The notes beneath the pieces were generated by a model, which saw nothing but the letters and a program-made list of their open reading frames with translations, had not been told where the DNA came from and searched no databases. Source: Rhodopseudomonas palustris (GTDB lineage: Bacteria > Pseudomonadota > Alphaproteobacteria > Rhizobiales > Xanthobacteraceae). Taken from it: DNA of 64,000 bases. Position numbers and translations under genes: made by a program. The stretch covers positions 62,001 through 126,000 of the forward strand of contig JACRJB010000053.1 of assembly GCA_016215605.1 (NCBI GenBank). The letters run 5' to 3'. Positions 15,198 to 23,395 of the stretch are shown in pieces. How positions within the stretch are numbered: position 1 is the stretch's first letter; every line of letters starts with the position of its first letter.

Positions 15198-17213
15198 ATG
15201 GCGACGATCCAGCATTCGCAGTCCACGTTGGCGGATGCCGCCGAAGCACGCACGACCGTGCCGGCAGCGGCGCCAGGGGCCGGTCACCGTGAAAACGGAC
15301 ATGATCATGAAGATCCTCAACACGATCATGACGACCACGGTCATGAAGGGCACGACCATGCGTTCGAATGGCCGGAGGTCGTCCGGATCGCCGTCGTGGC
15401 GGTCGCGGCATTCGCGGTGTGGTTTCGGCTCTGGGAGCCTGTCCCGGCCGTCAGCGTGATCGGGGTCGCCGGTCTGCTCCTCGGCGGATGGCCGATCCTG
15501 AAGGAGGCGTTCGAAAATCTGCTAGAGCGCCGCATGACCATGGAGCTGTCGATGACGATCGCGATCGCCGCCGCCGCGGCGATCGGAGAGTTCTTCACGG
15601 CGTTGGTGATCACGCTGTTCGTGCTCGTCGCCGAGGTGCTGGAAGGGCTGACGGTCGGCCGCGGGCGCAAGGCGATCCGCGACCTGCTGGAATTCCTGCC
15701 GCGGGACGTGTCGGTGCGACGCGCCGGCGCGATCCAGACGGTCGCCTCGGAGACCCTCGCCGTCGGCGATGCCGTCCTCGTCGATCCAGGCGGCCGGATT
15801 CCGGTGGACGGCCTGGTCCTCTCCGGACATTCGTTCGTCGACGAGTCGGGGATCACCGGCGAGTCGATGCCGGCCGAAAAGGTCGCAGGTGCCCGCGTCT
15901 TCGCCGGTACCGTCAATCAGTCCGGAGCCTTGGAAATCGTAGCGGAACGCATCGGCCGCGACACCAGCTACGGAAAGATCATCGAAGCCGTCGAACGTGC
16001 CGAAAAATCCCGCGCGCCCGTGCAGCGACTCGCGGACCGGCTTGCTGGCTATCTCGTCTATTTCGCGCTCGGCTCAGCCGTTCTCACCTATCTGCTGACG
16101 CGGGACATCTACGCGACCATTTCGGTCGTCATCGTGGCCGGCGCCTGCGGCATCGCCGCCGGCACGCCGCTGGCGATTCTCGGCGGCATCGGCCGGTCGG
16201 CCAGGCTCGGTGCCATCGTGAAGGGAGGCGTCCATCTGGAGACGCTCGGCAAGGTGGACACGGTCGTCTTCGACAAGACAGGCACGCTCACGCTCGGGCG
16301 TCCGGAGGTGCAACGGCTCGATGCGGCGAGCGGAATCTCCGAAATCCAATTGCTGGATGCGGCCGCATCCGCCGAGGCGCGGTCGGAGCATCCGCTGGGC
16401 AAAGCCATCGTGGAGTACGCCGTGAAGACCGGGCGGCCCGTCGTCGAGCCGCTGGACTTTGAATACACGCCCGGGCGCGGCATCCGGACCGGCGTCGAAT
16501 ACTTCCACACGCTGGTCGGAAACCGCCTTTGGCTGGAAGAAAACGGCATCGTGCTGCCGGCGGCGTCCGGTAGCCGAGGCGCGTCATCGGAAATCTACGT
16601 TTCGCAGGACGGCCGCTTCCTGGGACGGATCGAGGTGGCGGACATCGTGCGTCCGGAGGCGAAGCGGGCGATCGACACGCTCCGCGCCATGGATATCCGG
16701 ACGGTGCTGCTGTCGGGAGACGCAGCGGCCGTGGCGAACGGCGTCGGCCAAGCGCTGGGCGTCGCCGAGGTGAAGTCCGAAATGCTTCCGGAGCAGAAGC
16801 TCGCGTTCGTCCGCGACCTCGTCTCGTCGGGGAGGACGGTCGCCATGGTGGGAGACGGGGTCAACGATGCTCCGGCACTCGCGGAAGCCAGCGTGGGCGT
16901 CGCCATGGGCTCCGGCACCGACGTGGCGCAGGAAAGCGCGGACGTCGTGCTGCTTGGCAACGATCTTCTTCGATTCGTCGAAACCGTCGCGCTTGCCCGT
17001 CGCACGCGCAGCATCATCTGGCAGAATTTCGCTGGCACCATCGGCGTCGACGCATTGGGCATCCTGCTCGCCGCACTCGGCTTCCTCAATCCGCTCCTCG
17101 CGGCGGGCATTCACGTGACTTCAGAACTTGCATTCATCCTGAATTCCGCGCGGCTGCTCCCGGCCCCTCGCAAATCCGAGGAGCGAGCCGCGGCACGCAG
17201 GACCGATCCGTGA
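15198..17213 (+). CDS. Heavy-metal P1B-type ATPase with His-rich N-terminus and no CPx motif
   Basis: Metal exporter of the inner membrane, 671 residues. The head (about 28-54) is loaded with His and Asp (GHDHEDPQHDHDDHGHEGHDH). The A-domain has SGITGESMPAEK and the P-domain DKTGTLTLG with phosphorylated Asp359; SEHPLGKAI and GDGVNDAPAL follow. The helix that normally carries CPC, SPC or TPC reads GACGIAAGTPLAIL, so residues 316-318 are Ala-Cys-Gly and the usual Pro is absent. No HMA domain. The start at MATIQHSQ has a GGAGA site. Regulation by the divergent RcnR-like protein suggests Ni or Co as substrate. Confidence 0.85.
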   Translation: MATIQHSQSTLADAAEARTTVPAAAPGAGHRENGHDHEDPQHDHDDHGHEGHDHAFEWPEVVRIAVVAVAAFAVWFRLWEPVPAVSVIGVAGLLLGGWPILKEAFENLLERRMTMELSMTIAIAAAAAIGEFFTALVITLFVLVAEVLEGLTVGRGRKAIRDLLEFLPRDVSVRRAGAIQTVASETLAVGDAVLVDPGGRIPVDGLVLSGHSFVDESGITGESMPAEKVAGARVFAGTVNQSGALEIVAERIGRDTSYGKIIEAVERAEKSRAPVQRLADRLAGYLVYFALGSAVLTYLLTRDIYATISVVIVAGACGIAAGTPLAILGGIGRSARLGAIVKGGVHLETLGKVDTVVFDKTGTLTLGRPEVQRLDAASGISEIQLLDAAASAEARSEHPLGKAIVEYAVKTGRPVVEPLDFEYTPGRGIRTGVEYFHTLVGNRLWLEENGIVLPAASGSRGASSEIYVSQDGRFLGRIEVADIVRPEAKRAIDTLRAMDIRTVLLSGDAAAVANGVGQALGVAEVKSEMLPEQKLAFVRDLVSSGRTVAMVGDGVNDAPALAEASVGVAMGSGTDVAQESADVVLLGNDLLRFVETVALARRTRSIIWQNFAGTIGVDALGILLAALGFLNPLLAAGIHVTSELAFILNSARLLPAPRKSEERAAARRTDP

Positions 17214-17416
17214 GCCTCCCGTCGCCGTGCGTTGACATCTGCCAGTTCGACCGCAGGAAGGACATGTGCACCGGCTGCTTCCGCACCACCGATGAAATCC
17301 GCCGCTGGCGGAAGATGACCGATCATCGCCGGCGCGAGATCCTGTCGGACCGCCGGCGGCGCGAGGCGAAGCTGTCGAAGCGCGCGGCAAGCGCGCTGGG
17401 TAGCGACGGGGTCTGA
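17210..17416 (+). CDS. DUF1289 family small Cys protein
   Basis: A 68-residue protein with the DUF1289 signature: SPCVDICQFDRRKDMCTGCFRTTDEIRRW. Four cysteines (C-x3-C, then C-x2-C) probably bind a metal or Fe-S cluster, though the function is unknown. GTG start overlaps the ATPase stop (GTGA), so it is coupled to the exporter and may serve in the same metal response. Confidence 0.82.
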   Translation: MSLPSPCVDICQFDRRKDMCTGCFRTTDEIRRWRKMTDHRRREILSDRRRREAKLSKRAASALGSDGV

Positions 17417-17509
17417 CAGGCGCATTTGCACGCCATAGGCGGTGGTGCGCGAGTTCGCGGGCTGGTATCCGACCTGCCGGGGTGGAAGTTTAGAATCAAG
17501 GAGGACGCC

Positions 17510-17683
17510 ATGACGCCTCGCTTTGACGTGATAGAACTTGATGCCTTCCAGGGCTGGGCCATCCGGATCACCTGGCAGGACGGGCGGGAGCAACAGCTTG
17601 TCGGCGTCTACACGTCGGAAGAGGCCGCGACTGCAATCCTGCCGACTGTGGCGAAAAGGTTTATGGCCGATCACGGAGACTAG
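17510..17683 (+). CDS. Small protein of unknown function
   Basis: 57 residues from MTPRFDVIELDAFQGWAIRI, with AAGGAGG at a good distance before the ATG, so it is likely expressed. Contains EEAATAILPTVAKRF. No signal peptide, no membrane segment and no motif I recognise. It trails the metal ATPase and DUF1289 genes by about 90 bases and could be co-transcribed. Confidence 0.6.
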   Translation: MTPRFDVIELDAFQGWAIRITWQDGREQQLVGVYTSEEAATAILPTVAKRFMADHGD

Positions 17684-18031
17684 GCGACCGTTTTCATCGG
17701 AACATCCTCGCGTCAAGAACTTCTTAAATCCTCCGCCGGTTCCTCGAGAACTTTTTCTCTGGTCTTACGGAAATCGTAGCTCAGCCAAGCGCTGATCGTC
17801 GAACAGGAGCAGTCCGTGCGAAGTGCGGGATAGCGGTCGTTTTTTTAGCGCGCACGTGCCCGATGACCGACCGTTGAATGACTGACGCGGTCTCGATGAG
17901 CACCGCCCACGCCGCCGCGCCAGTGATCGTGCTCGACTCAATATGCCGGGGCTCCACATGGTCGCTAAACTTAGAATTAATGCGCTTCCGACAGGGTGGT
18001 CCGCAGACCCATTAAGATCGGCCGGACATCC
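17684..18031. other. Intergenic stretch with no gene seen
   Basis: About 350 bases between the small gene and the chemoreceptor. Frames here are short and lack ribosome sites. It includes A/T-rich stretches that may hold the receptor promoter (AAACTTAGAATTAATGCG near 17967), but no clear motif or hairpin was found. Confidence 0.5.
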
Positions 18032-20116
18032 ATGAAGATCAGTACCCTGCTCACCGTTTCCATCGTGTCGCTCTCGGTCGTCGGCGGAGGTCTCGCGATC
18101 TACGTGGCTGGGACGAAATACCGAACACTAGAGCAGATTTCGGAGGCGGAAGGTCGACTGGCATTGGTGAGGGCGGTCGGCGACATTCCGCGCTACCTGA
18201 ATTCGGAGCGCGGTTTTGCCACCAACATCCTGTTCGGGCCGGCGATGGTCGACCCGAAGATGCGGACCGAACTTGTCGAGAAATATCGCAAACAGACGGA
18301 TGGCGCTCGCGGCAGGATGAACGAAATCCGGAAGACGCTGCCGGGCGCGCTCGATGACGGCGGGGCGATCGCGAGCGGCATCGACACGCTCAACGCCAAA
18401 TTCGCGGCGCTGCGCGACGCGATGGATAAGGCATTCGATGGGCCTGCCGACGCTCGCAAGGACGCCGGCCGGAAGATCGTCGCCGACAACGCGGCCTTCA
18501 ACGGCGGCGTCACCGCTCTACTGGACGAGCAGGTCCGTAGATTGGCGGCATTGGACGGCGACGCATACCGTCAAGCGAGCTTCGCCAACATTTCATGGAC
18601 GCTGCGGGACGTAGGGGGCCTCAACGCGAGCGTTCACAAGAACCTCGTCGGCGCGAACCGAGTGGCGACCGATGCCGAAAAGTCGGAGCTGAACCGCACG
18701 CAGGGACGTTCCGACCAGATTCTGGCGTCGCTGCAGGCGCTGAGGGGCCTTGCCTCTACGCCCTCCAACGTAGCCACTGCGCTCGAAAAGCTCAACGAAG
18801 CGTACGTCGAACGCTTTGGCAGAGAACTCAAGATGGTGAGGGACGGTGCCGCGACAGGAAAGTTCGAGCATGACGTGGATACGTACTACGCCGAATCCCA
18901 GCGCGGGTTGGGGGCGATCATCGATGTTCGTGACGCGTTCTATGCCAACGCGGAGCAAGTGCTCACCGCGGCCGGCGTCTCCGCGCGATATGGTCTATGG
19001 ACGGCACTCTGCGGTCTCGCCCTGCTGATCGCAGCCGACGTGGGGGTGATAGCCCTCGTCCGCAGGCGTGTCTGCCGGCCCATTCTCGATCTCACTTCAC
19101 GGATGTCCGAACTGGCGAGCGGCGACGTCGTAGGTGACATCCCCGGCCTTGATCGTGCCGACGAGATCGGCGCGATGGCGGCGTCTGTCCGGATATTCAA
19201 GGACAGCATGATCGCCGGCGACCGCCTGGCTGCCGAGAAGTCCGCGGAGAACGACGGAAAGATGCTACGCGCGCGGGCTCTGGACGAACTGACCTCGGCG
19301 TTCGAGGTCAAGGTTCAGGAGCTCGTCGGCGGACTGTCGAACGCTTCGACGGCGATGGAGGATACGGCGCGATCGATGGCTACGAACGCACAGGCCACCA
19401 ACAGGCAGGCTTCCGTGGTCGCCAAAGCGTCGGAGGCGACGTCGAGCAACGTTCAGACCGTCGCCAGCGCCACGGAAGAGCTGACCTCCTCGATCGCCGA
19501 GATCAGCCGTCAGGTCGCCCAGTCGTCCGACATCGCCGCCCGCGCGGTCGACAACGCCCGCAGAACCGGAGAAACAGCAAAATCGCTCGCCGACGGAGCC
19601 CGGAAAATCGGCGACGTCGTTACGCTGATCCATAGCATCGCCGCGCAGACGAACCTTCTTGCCCTCAACGCCACGATCGAAGCTGCGCGTGCGGGCGAAG
19701 CTGGCAGGGGATTTGCCGTGGTCGCGTCCGAAGTCAAGTCGCTCGCCGAGCAGACCGCGAAAGCCACGACGGAGATATCGGAGCAGGTCACCGCCATCCA
19801 GTCGGCCAGCGGGCAGACGGTCGCGGCCATTCAGGACGTCGCCAACGTGATCGGCGAAATCGACCAGATAAGCGCGGCGATCGCGCTGGCGATCGGAGAG
19901 CAGGGCTCCGCGACGATGGAAATCTCGCGGAGTGTCCAAGGCGCCGCCCAGGGTACTCTCGAGGTGAGCTCGAACATATCAGGCGTCCAGAAAGCTGCGG
20001 ACGAGTCAGGTTCGACCGCGCGCGAGGTCCTGAGCGCCGCCGAACAGCTCTCTTTGCAGTCGAAGGATCTAGCCGCTCAGGTGAACCAGTTCCTGTCCGG
20101 CGTGCGCGCCGCGTGA
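18032..20116 (+). CDS. Methyl-accepting chemotaxis protein
   Basis: A 694-residue receptor. A transmembrane segment at about 6-28 ([20 protein letters not shown]) and another near 315-340 ([21 protein letters not shown]) enclose a helical periplasmic sensor of roughly 285 residues. A HAMP domain follows ([21 protein letters not shown]). The cytoplasmic signalling tip is [20 protein letters not shown] with [15 protein letters not shown]. The C-terminus has no CheR/CheB tether pentapeptide. An alternative start 36 bases upstream exists. The ligand is unknown; its place among metal genes makes a metal or stress signal possible but unproven. Confidence 0.9.
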   Translation: MKISTLLTVSIVSLSVVGGGLAIYVAGTKYRTLEQISEAEGRLALVRAVGDIPRYLNSERGFATNILFGPAMVDPKMRTELVEKYRKQTDGARGRMNEIRKTLPGALDDGGAIASGIDTLNAKFAALRDAMDKAFDGPADARKDAGRKIVADNAAFNGGVTALLDEQVRRLAALDGDAYRQASFANISWTLRDVGGLNASVHKNLVGANRVATDAEKSELNRTQGRSDQILASLQALRGLASTPSNVATALEKLNEAYVERFGRELKMVRDGAATGKFEHDVDTYYAESQRGLGAIIDVRDAFYANAEQVLTAAGVSARYGLWTALCGLALLIAADVGVIALVRRRVCRPILDLTSRMSELASGDVVGDIPGLDRADEIGAMAASVRIFKDSMIAGDRLAAEKSAENDGKMLRARALDELTSAFEVKVQELVGGLSNASTAMEDTARSMATNAQATNRQASVVAKASEATSSNVQTVASATEELTSSIAEISRQVAQSSDIAARAVDNARRTGETAKSLADGARKIGDVVTLIHSIAAQTNLLALNATIEAARAGEAGRGFAVVASEVKSLAEQTAKATTEISEQVTAIQSASGQTVAAIQDVANVIGEIDQISAAIALAIGEQGSATMEISRSVQGAAQGTLEVSSNISGVQKAADESGSTAREVLSAAEQLSLQSKDLAAQVNQFLSGVRAA

Positions 20117-20336
20117 GGACGAAGGGATATCGTCCGGACAGAGCGTTCGGGTCGGCACATAGTGGCCGGCCCGCACCGATCTGGCGACTAGAACGAGATT
20201 TGCCGATTTCGGATTCAGGTGGGCGGATGCGAACGCTGCATCGCAATCGCCCCTTGCGAGCAAATGTGCGGTGGTTCTGAGACCATCGCGGCGTTTTCCA
20301 GGCCCCTTAAATCTTCCTGGACGTCGGGCGGGCCAG

Positions 20337-21659
20337 TCAGCCTGGTTGTGGCCATTCCGGGTGATGGCTGTCGATCACGAAGGCATGGGCATGCCGGTAC
20401 CCGGCGTCGGAGCGTCCCGCGCCGGCGAGGTGCGGATGGTCGGGTGGAAGCTGATCGTGGACGTGGTCGAGCTTCTCCGGATCGGAGGCCGGCCAGAGAG
20501 CGAGGGCGGCGATGACGGCGGCCGCTGCGATGGTCGCTAGGAGCAGGAAGGCTGTCGGCATGCCGGCCTTGGCGCCGACCCATCCCGCGACGGGATAGGT
20601 GACCAGCCAGCATGCATGCGAGAGGGCGAACTGCGCCGCGAACAGCGCCGGCCGGTCTTCCGCCTGGCTCGACCGGCGCAACAGGCGTCCGGACGGCGTC
20701 TGAGTGAGCGAATACCCGAGACCCAGAACGAACCATAGGGGGAGCAGCAGCGCGTAGCTGGGAAGGATGCTGCCGGCGAAGAGGCAGAGGACGAGGGTCA
20801 ATGCACCGATCGTCATCGCCCGGCGATCTGAAATGCTGTCCAACAGCCGGGGCAGCAGGAACGCGGCGACCATCGAGCCGCTTCCGAAGGCGGCGAGGGC
20901 GAAGGCCGTCTCCCGCTGCGCGAGACCGAACCCGGCCTGGACGAGAACGACCGTGTTGACGATGACCATCGCGCTCGCGGCGGCCGCGGCGAGGTTGAGC
21001 GCCAGCAGCCCGCGCAGGCGCGGCGTGGCGAGATAGATGCGCATGCCGCGCGTGGTGCGGTCGTAGATGCCTCGGCGCTCGGTCGGCTTCGGACTGGGCA
21101 GTACTACGGATACGACGAGGGCGGCGGATGCGAGGAAGCCGACGACCGTTCCTGCGAACAAGGTATGGAAGCCGATCACGGTCAGCAGTGCCGCTGCAAG
21201 CATCGGACTGACGACGCTCTCCAGATCGTAGGCGAGACGCGAAAGGGAGAGCGCTCGCGTGTAATCGCCTTCTTCCGGAAGCACGTCCGGGATCGTCGCC
21301 TGGAACGTGGGCGTGAAGGACGCCGAGGCGGACTGCAGAACGAAGATGAGGACGTAGACCTGCCAGATCTGGTCGACGAACGGCAGCGCGAGCGCCACGA
21401 CGGCCCGGACGAGGTCGAGCGCGACGAGCATGCCGCGGCGGGGAAACCGTTCGGCGAAGGCGGCGGCGATCGGCGACAAGCCGACATAGGCCACCATCTT
21501 GATGGCCAGCGCGGTCCCCAGCACGGCCCCGGCCTGGGCTCCTGCGAGATCGTAGGCCAGCAGTCCTAGGGCGACCGTGGCGAGCCCGGTGCCGATGAGA
21601 GCCACGACCTGCGCGGCGAACAGATGACGGTACGTCCGGTTAGCGAACACGCGCAGCAT
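20337..21659 (-). CDS. NreB-like MFS metal exporter with His-rich tail
   Basis: Major facilitator of 440 residues with about twelve membrane segments (starts LFAAQVVALIGTGLATVALGLLAYDLAG). The C-terminus past residue 390 is hydrophilic and His-rich: DHVHDQLPPDHPH, then YRHAHAFVIDSHH. NreB of Achromobacter, a nickel exporter, has a similar tail. The start MLRVFANRTYRHLF is chosen because it begins at the first helix; an in-frame extension of 31 residues is less likely. It is divergent from an NreA/CsoR-like regulator across a 224-base region with a palindrome, which supports nickel or cobalt efflux. Confidence 0.8.
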   Translation of the reverse strand: MLRVFANRTYRHLFAAQVVALIGTGLATVALGLLAYDLAGAQAGAVLGTALAIKMVAYVGLSPIAAAFAERFPRRGMLVALDLVRAVVALALPFVDQIWQVYVLIFVLQSASASFTPTFQATIPDVLPEEGDYTRALSLSRLAYDLESVVSPMLAAALLTVIGFHTLFAGTVVGFLASAALVVSVVLPSPKPTERRGIYDRTTRGMRIYLATPRLRGLLALNLAAAAASAMVIVNTVVLVQAGFGLAQRETAFALAAFGSGSMVAAFLLPRLLDSISDRRAMTIGALTLVLCLFAGSILPSYALLLPLWFVLGLGYSLTQTPSGRLLRRSSQAEDRPALFAAQFALSHACWLVTYPVAGWVGAKAGMPTAFLLLATIAAAAVIAALALWPASDPEKLDHVHDQLPPDHPHLAGAGRSDAGYRHAHAFVIDSHHPEWPQPG

Positions 21660-21792
21660 TGGCGTTATCCATCCTGATCTGAAGACCGGTTTCCGCAAGC
21701 TAGGTCGGGCCGGGCCGCGTCGCGTTGTCGCTATCCGCGAAAAAGCGTGCACTTGCTTTGACTCGGCCGATACCGCGTGCGATGGGAAGGCG

Positions 21793-21811
21793 TATAGGGT
21801 ATCCCCCTATA
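21793..21811. promoter_or_regulatory. Candidate CsoR/NreA-type operator
   Basis: TATAGGGTATCCCCCTATA: seven-base arms TATAGGG and CCCTATA around TATCC, a perfect inverted repeat. It lies between the divergent exporter and the NreA-like regulator, 72 bases before the regulator start. It shares GTATAGGGTA with the palindrome at 15128-15159. Confidence 0.65.
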
Positions 21812-21883
21812 GAGGTCAAACTGGCGACTGCCCGAACTAAAGGCGTCGTGCGCAGAGGAGCCCTCCCGCGGAGGTCTGTCATC

Positions 21884-22162
21884 ATGGGCGAAGAGCATCT
21901 GCACGACAGCCACCCGGACATCGTCAAGCGGCTGAAGCGCGCCGAGGGGCACCTGCGTCGGGTCATCGAGATGTTCGACGAGGGCCGGTCCTGCGTCGAT
22001 CTTGCGCAGCAGCTTCATGCCGTCGAGAAGGCGGTCGGGGAGGCCAAGCGCACCTTGATCCACGACCATATCGATCATTGTCTGGACGCGGCGACGAACG
22101 GGAAGGGGCGGCCGGGCGACGTGTCGCTTGCCGAATTCAAGTCGATCTCGAAATACCTCTGA
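21884..22162 (+). CDS. NreA/CsoR-like metal-sensing repressor
   Basis: 92 residues of the DUF156 family. The N-terminus is His-rich (EEHLHDSHPDIVKRLKRAEGH). Cys37, His62 and Cys66 form the C-H-C ligand pattern of CsoR-type sensors, with extra His60 and His65 (LIHDHIDHCLD). This differs from the His-Cys-His-His pattern of the other regulator in the window. The start MGEEHLHD follows a GAGG site; a longer in-frame frame is less plausible. It leads an RND efflux operon (22 bases to the adaptor) and diverges from the MFS exporter, so it likely controls both. Confidence 0.82.
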   Translation: MGEEHLHDSHPDIVKRLKRAEGHLRRVIEMFDEGRSCVDLAQQLHAVEKAVGEAKRTLIHDHIDHCLDAATNGKGRPGDVSLAEFKSISKYL

Positions 22163-22183
22163 CGCCGGATCCAGGAACAGTCG

Positions 22184-23395
22184 ATGGCGCTCAACATCTA
22201 CAGGCTTGGCTTCACCGCGATCGTGTTCGCGGCCGGCATCGCGGCCGCCACGCTGGTGCTTCGCGTGCCGACGGGCACCGGAAGGACCGACGCGCCTGTC
22301 GCAACCAAGACCGAATCCAAGACGGCGGCGTCTGCCACTGGCGACATCCCGATGGATGAGGAGCGCATCAAGGCCGCCGAGATCGCACTGGACGATGCCG
22401 GACCGGGGACCGTCGCGAAGACGTTGGTCGTGCCGGGAGCGATAATTCCCGATACCGATCGCATCGCGCGCGTGACCGTCAAGCTGGCCGGCACGGTCTC
22501 GGAGCTCCGCAAGAACATCGGTGACGAGGTCGCCCGCGGTGAAATCCTCGGCATGGTCGAAAGCCGGGAAGTGGCGGAGGCGAGGAGCGAGTATCTGGCT
22601 GCGAAACTCTCCGACGACCTTCAGCAGGAACTGACGGGGCGCGACAAGGGACTTGCCGAGGGACGCGCCATTCCGGAGCAGCAATACCTCAAATCGCGCA
22701 GCGCGGCCGCTCAGAGCCGCATGCGTTTCGACATCGCACGTCAGAAATTACTCGCCCTCGGTCTGAACGAAGCCGAGGTCGCCGCCACCCCCACGGCGCC
22801 GGAGGGTACGTTGCGGCTCCAGGCGGTGCGTTCGCCGATCGCGGGACGCGTCGTCGAGCGCAAGGTCGAGATCGGCACGGCGGTCGGGCGGGACAGCCAG
22901 TCGCCCGAACTGTTCGTCATCGTGGATCTGGGCAAGGTCTGGATCGAGATGACCGTCGCTGCGAACGATCTCGCGAGCGTCCATGAGGGCCAGACCGTCC
23001 GCATTTCCATCGCCGGCGATGCCGTTGTGGGGACGGCGAAGGTCAGGTTCGTGAATCCGGTGCTGGACAAGGAAACCCGGTCTGCGAGGGTCGTGGCGGA
23101 AATCGACAACCCGGACCGGATCTGGCGGCCCGGCGCGTTCGTGACGGCGGCGATCGCCGTCGAGGAGCGAGCGGTGCCGGTGGTGGTGCCGATGACTGCC
23201 GTCCAGAGCATGGCGGGCCGCAAGGCCGTCTTCGTTCGGACCGCTGACGGCTTCCGGAAGCGGGACGTCGTGCTCGGCCAGCGCGATGGCGCGTCGGTCG
23301 AGGTGGCGTCCGGCCTGAAGCCCGGCGAGCGGGTCGCTACCTCCAACTCGTTTTCGCTCAAGGCGGAGCTTTCCAAGCCGACGGACGAAGACTGA
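22184..23395 (+). CDS. RND efflux periplasmic adaptor (CnrB/CzcB type)
   Basis: Membrane-fusion protein of 403 residues that links the RND pump to an outer-membrane channel. An N-terminal membrane anchor (YRLGFTAIVFAAGIAAATLVL) precedes a barrel-lipoyl layout: AGTVSELRKNIGDEVARGEILGMVESREVAEARSEY (lipoyl half with hairpin), then RSPIAGRVVERKVEIGTAVG. The beta-barrel has LGKVWIEMTVAANDLASVHEGQTV. The C-terminal domain has GLKPGERVATSNSFSLKAEL, typical of heavy-metal adaptors. The stop overlaps the RND start by one base. No outer-membrane gene is adjacent; the TolC-like gene at 51862 may serve. Confidence 0.87.
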   Translation: MALNIYRLGFTAIVFAAGIAAATLVLRVPTGTGRTDAPVATKTESKTAASATGDIPMDEERIKAAEIALDDAGPGTVAKTLVVPGAIIPDTDRIARVTVKLAGTVSELRKNIGDEVARGEILGMVESREVAEARSEYLAAKLSDDLQQELTGRDKGLAEGRAIPEQQYLKSRSAAAQSRMRFDIARQKLLALGLNEAEVAATPTAPEGTLRLQAVRSPIAGRVVERKVEIGTAVGRDSQSPELFVIVDLGKVWIEMTVAANDLASVHEGQTVRISIAGDAVVGTAKVRFVNPVLDKETRSARVVAEIDNPDRIWRPGAFVTAAIAVEERAVPVVVPMTAVQSMAGRKAVFVRTADGFRKRDVVLGQRDGASVEVASGLKPGERVATSNSFSLKAELSKPTDED

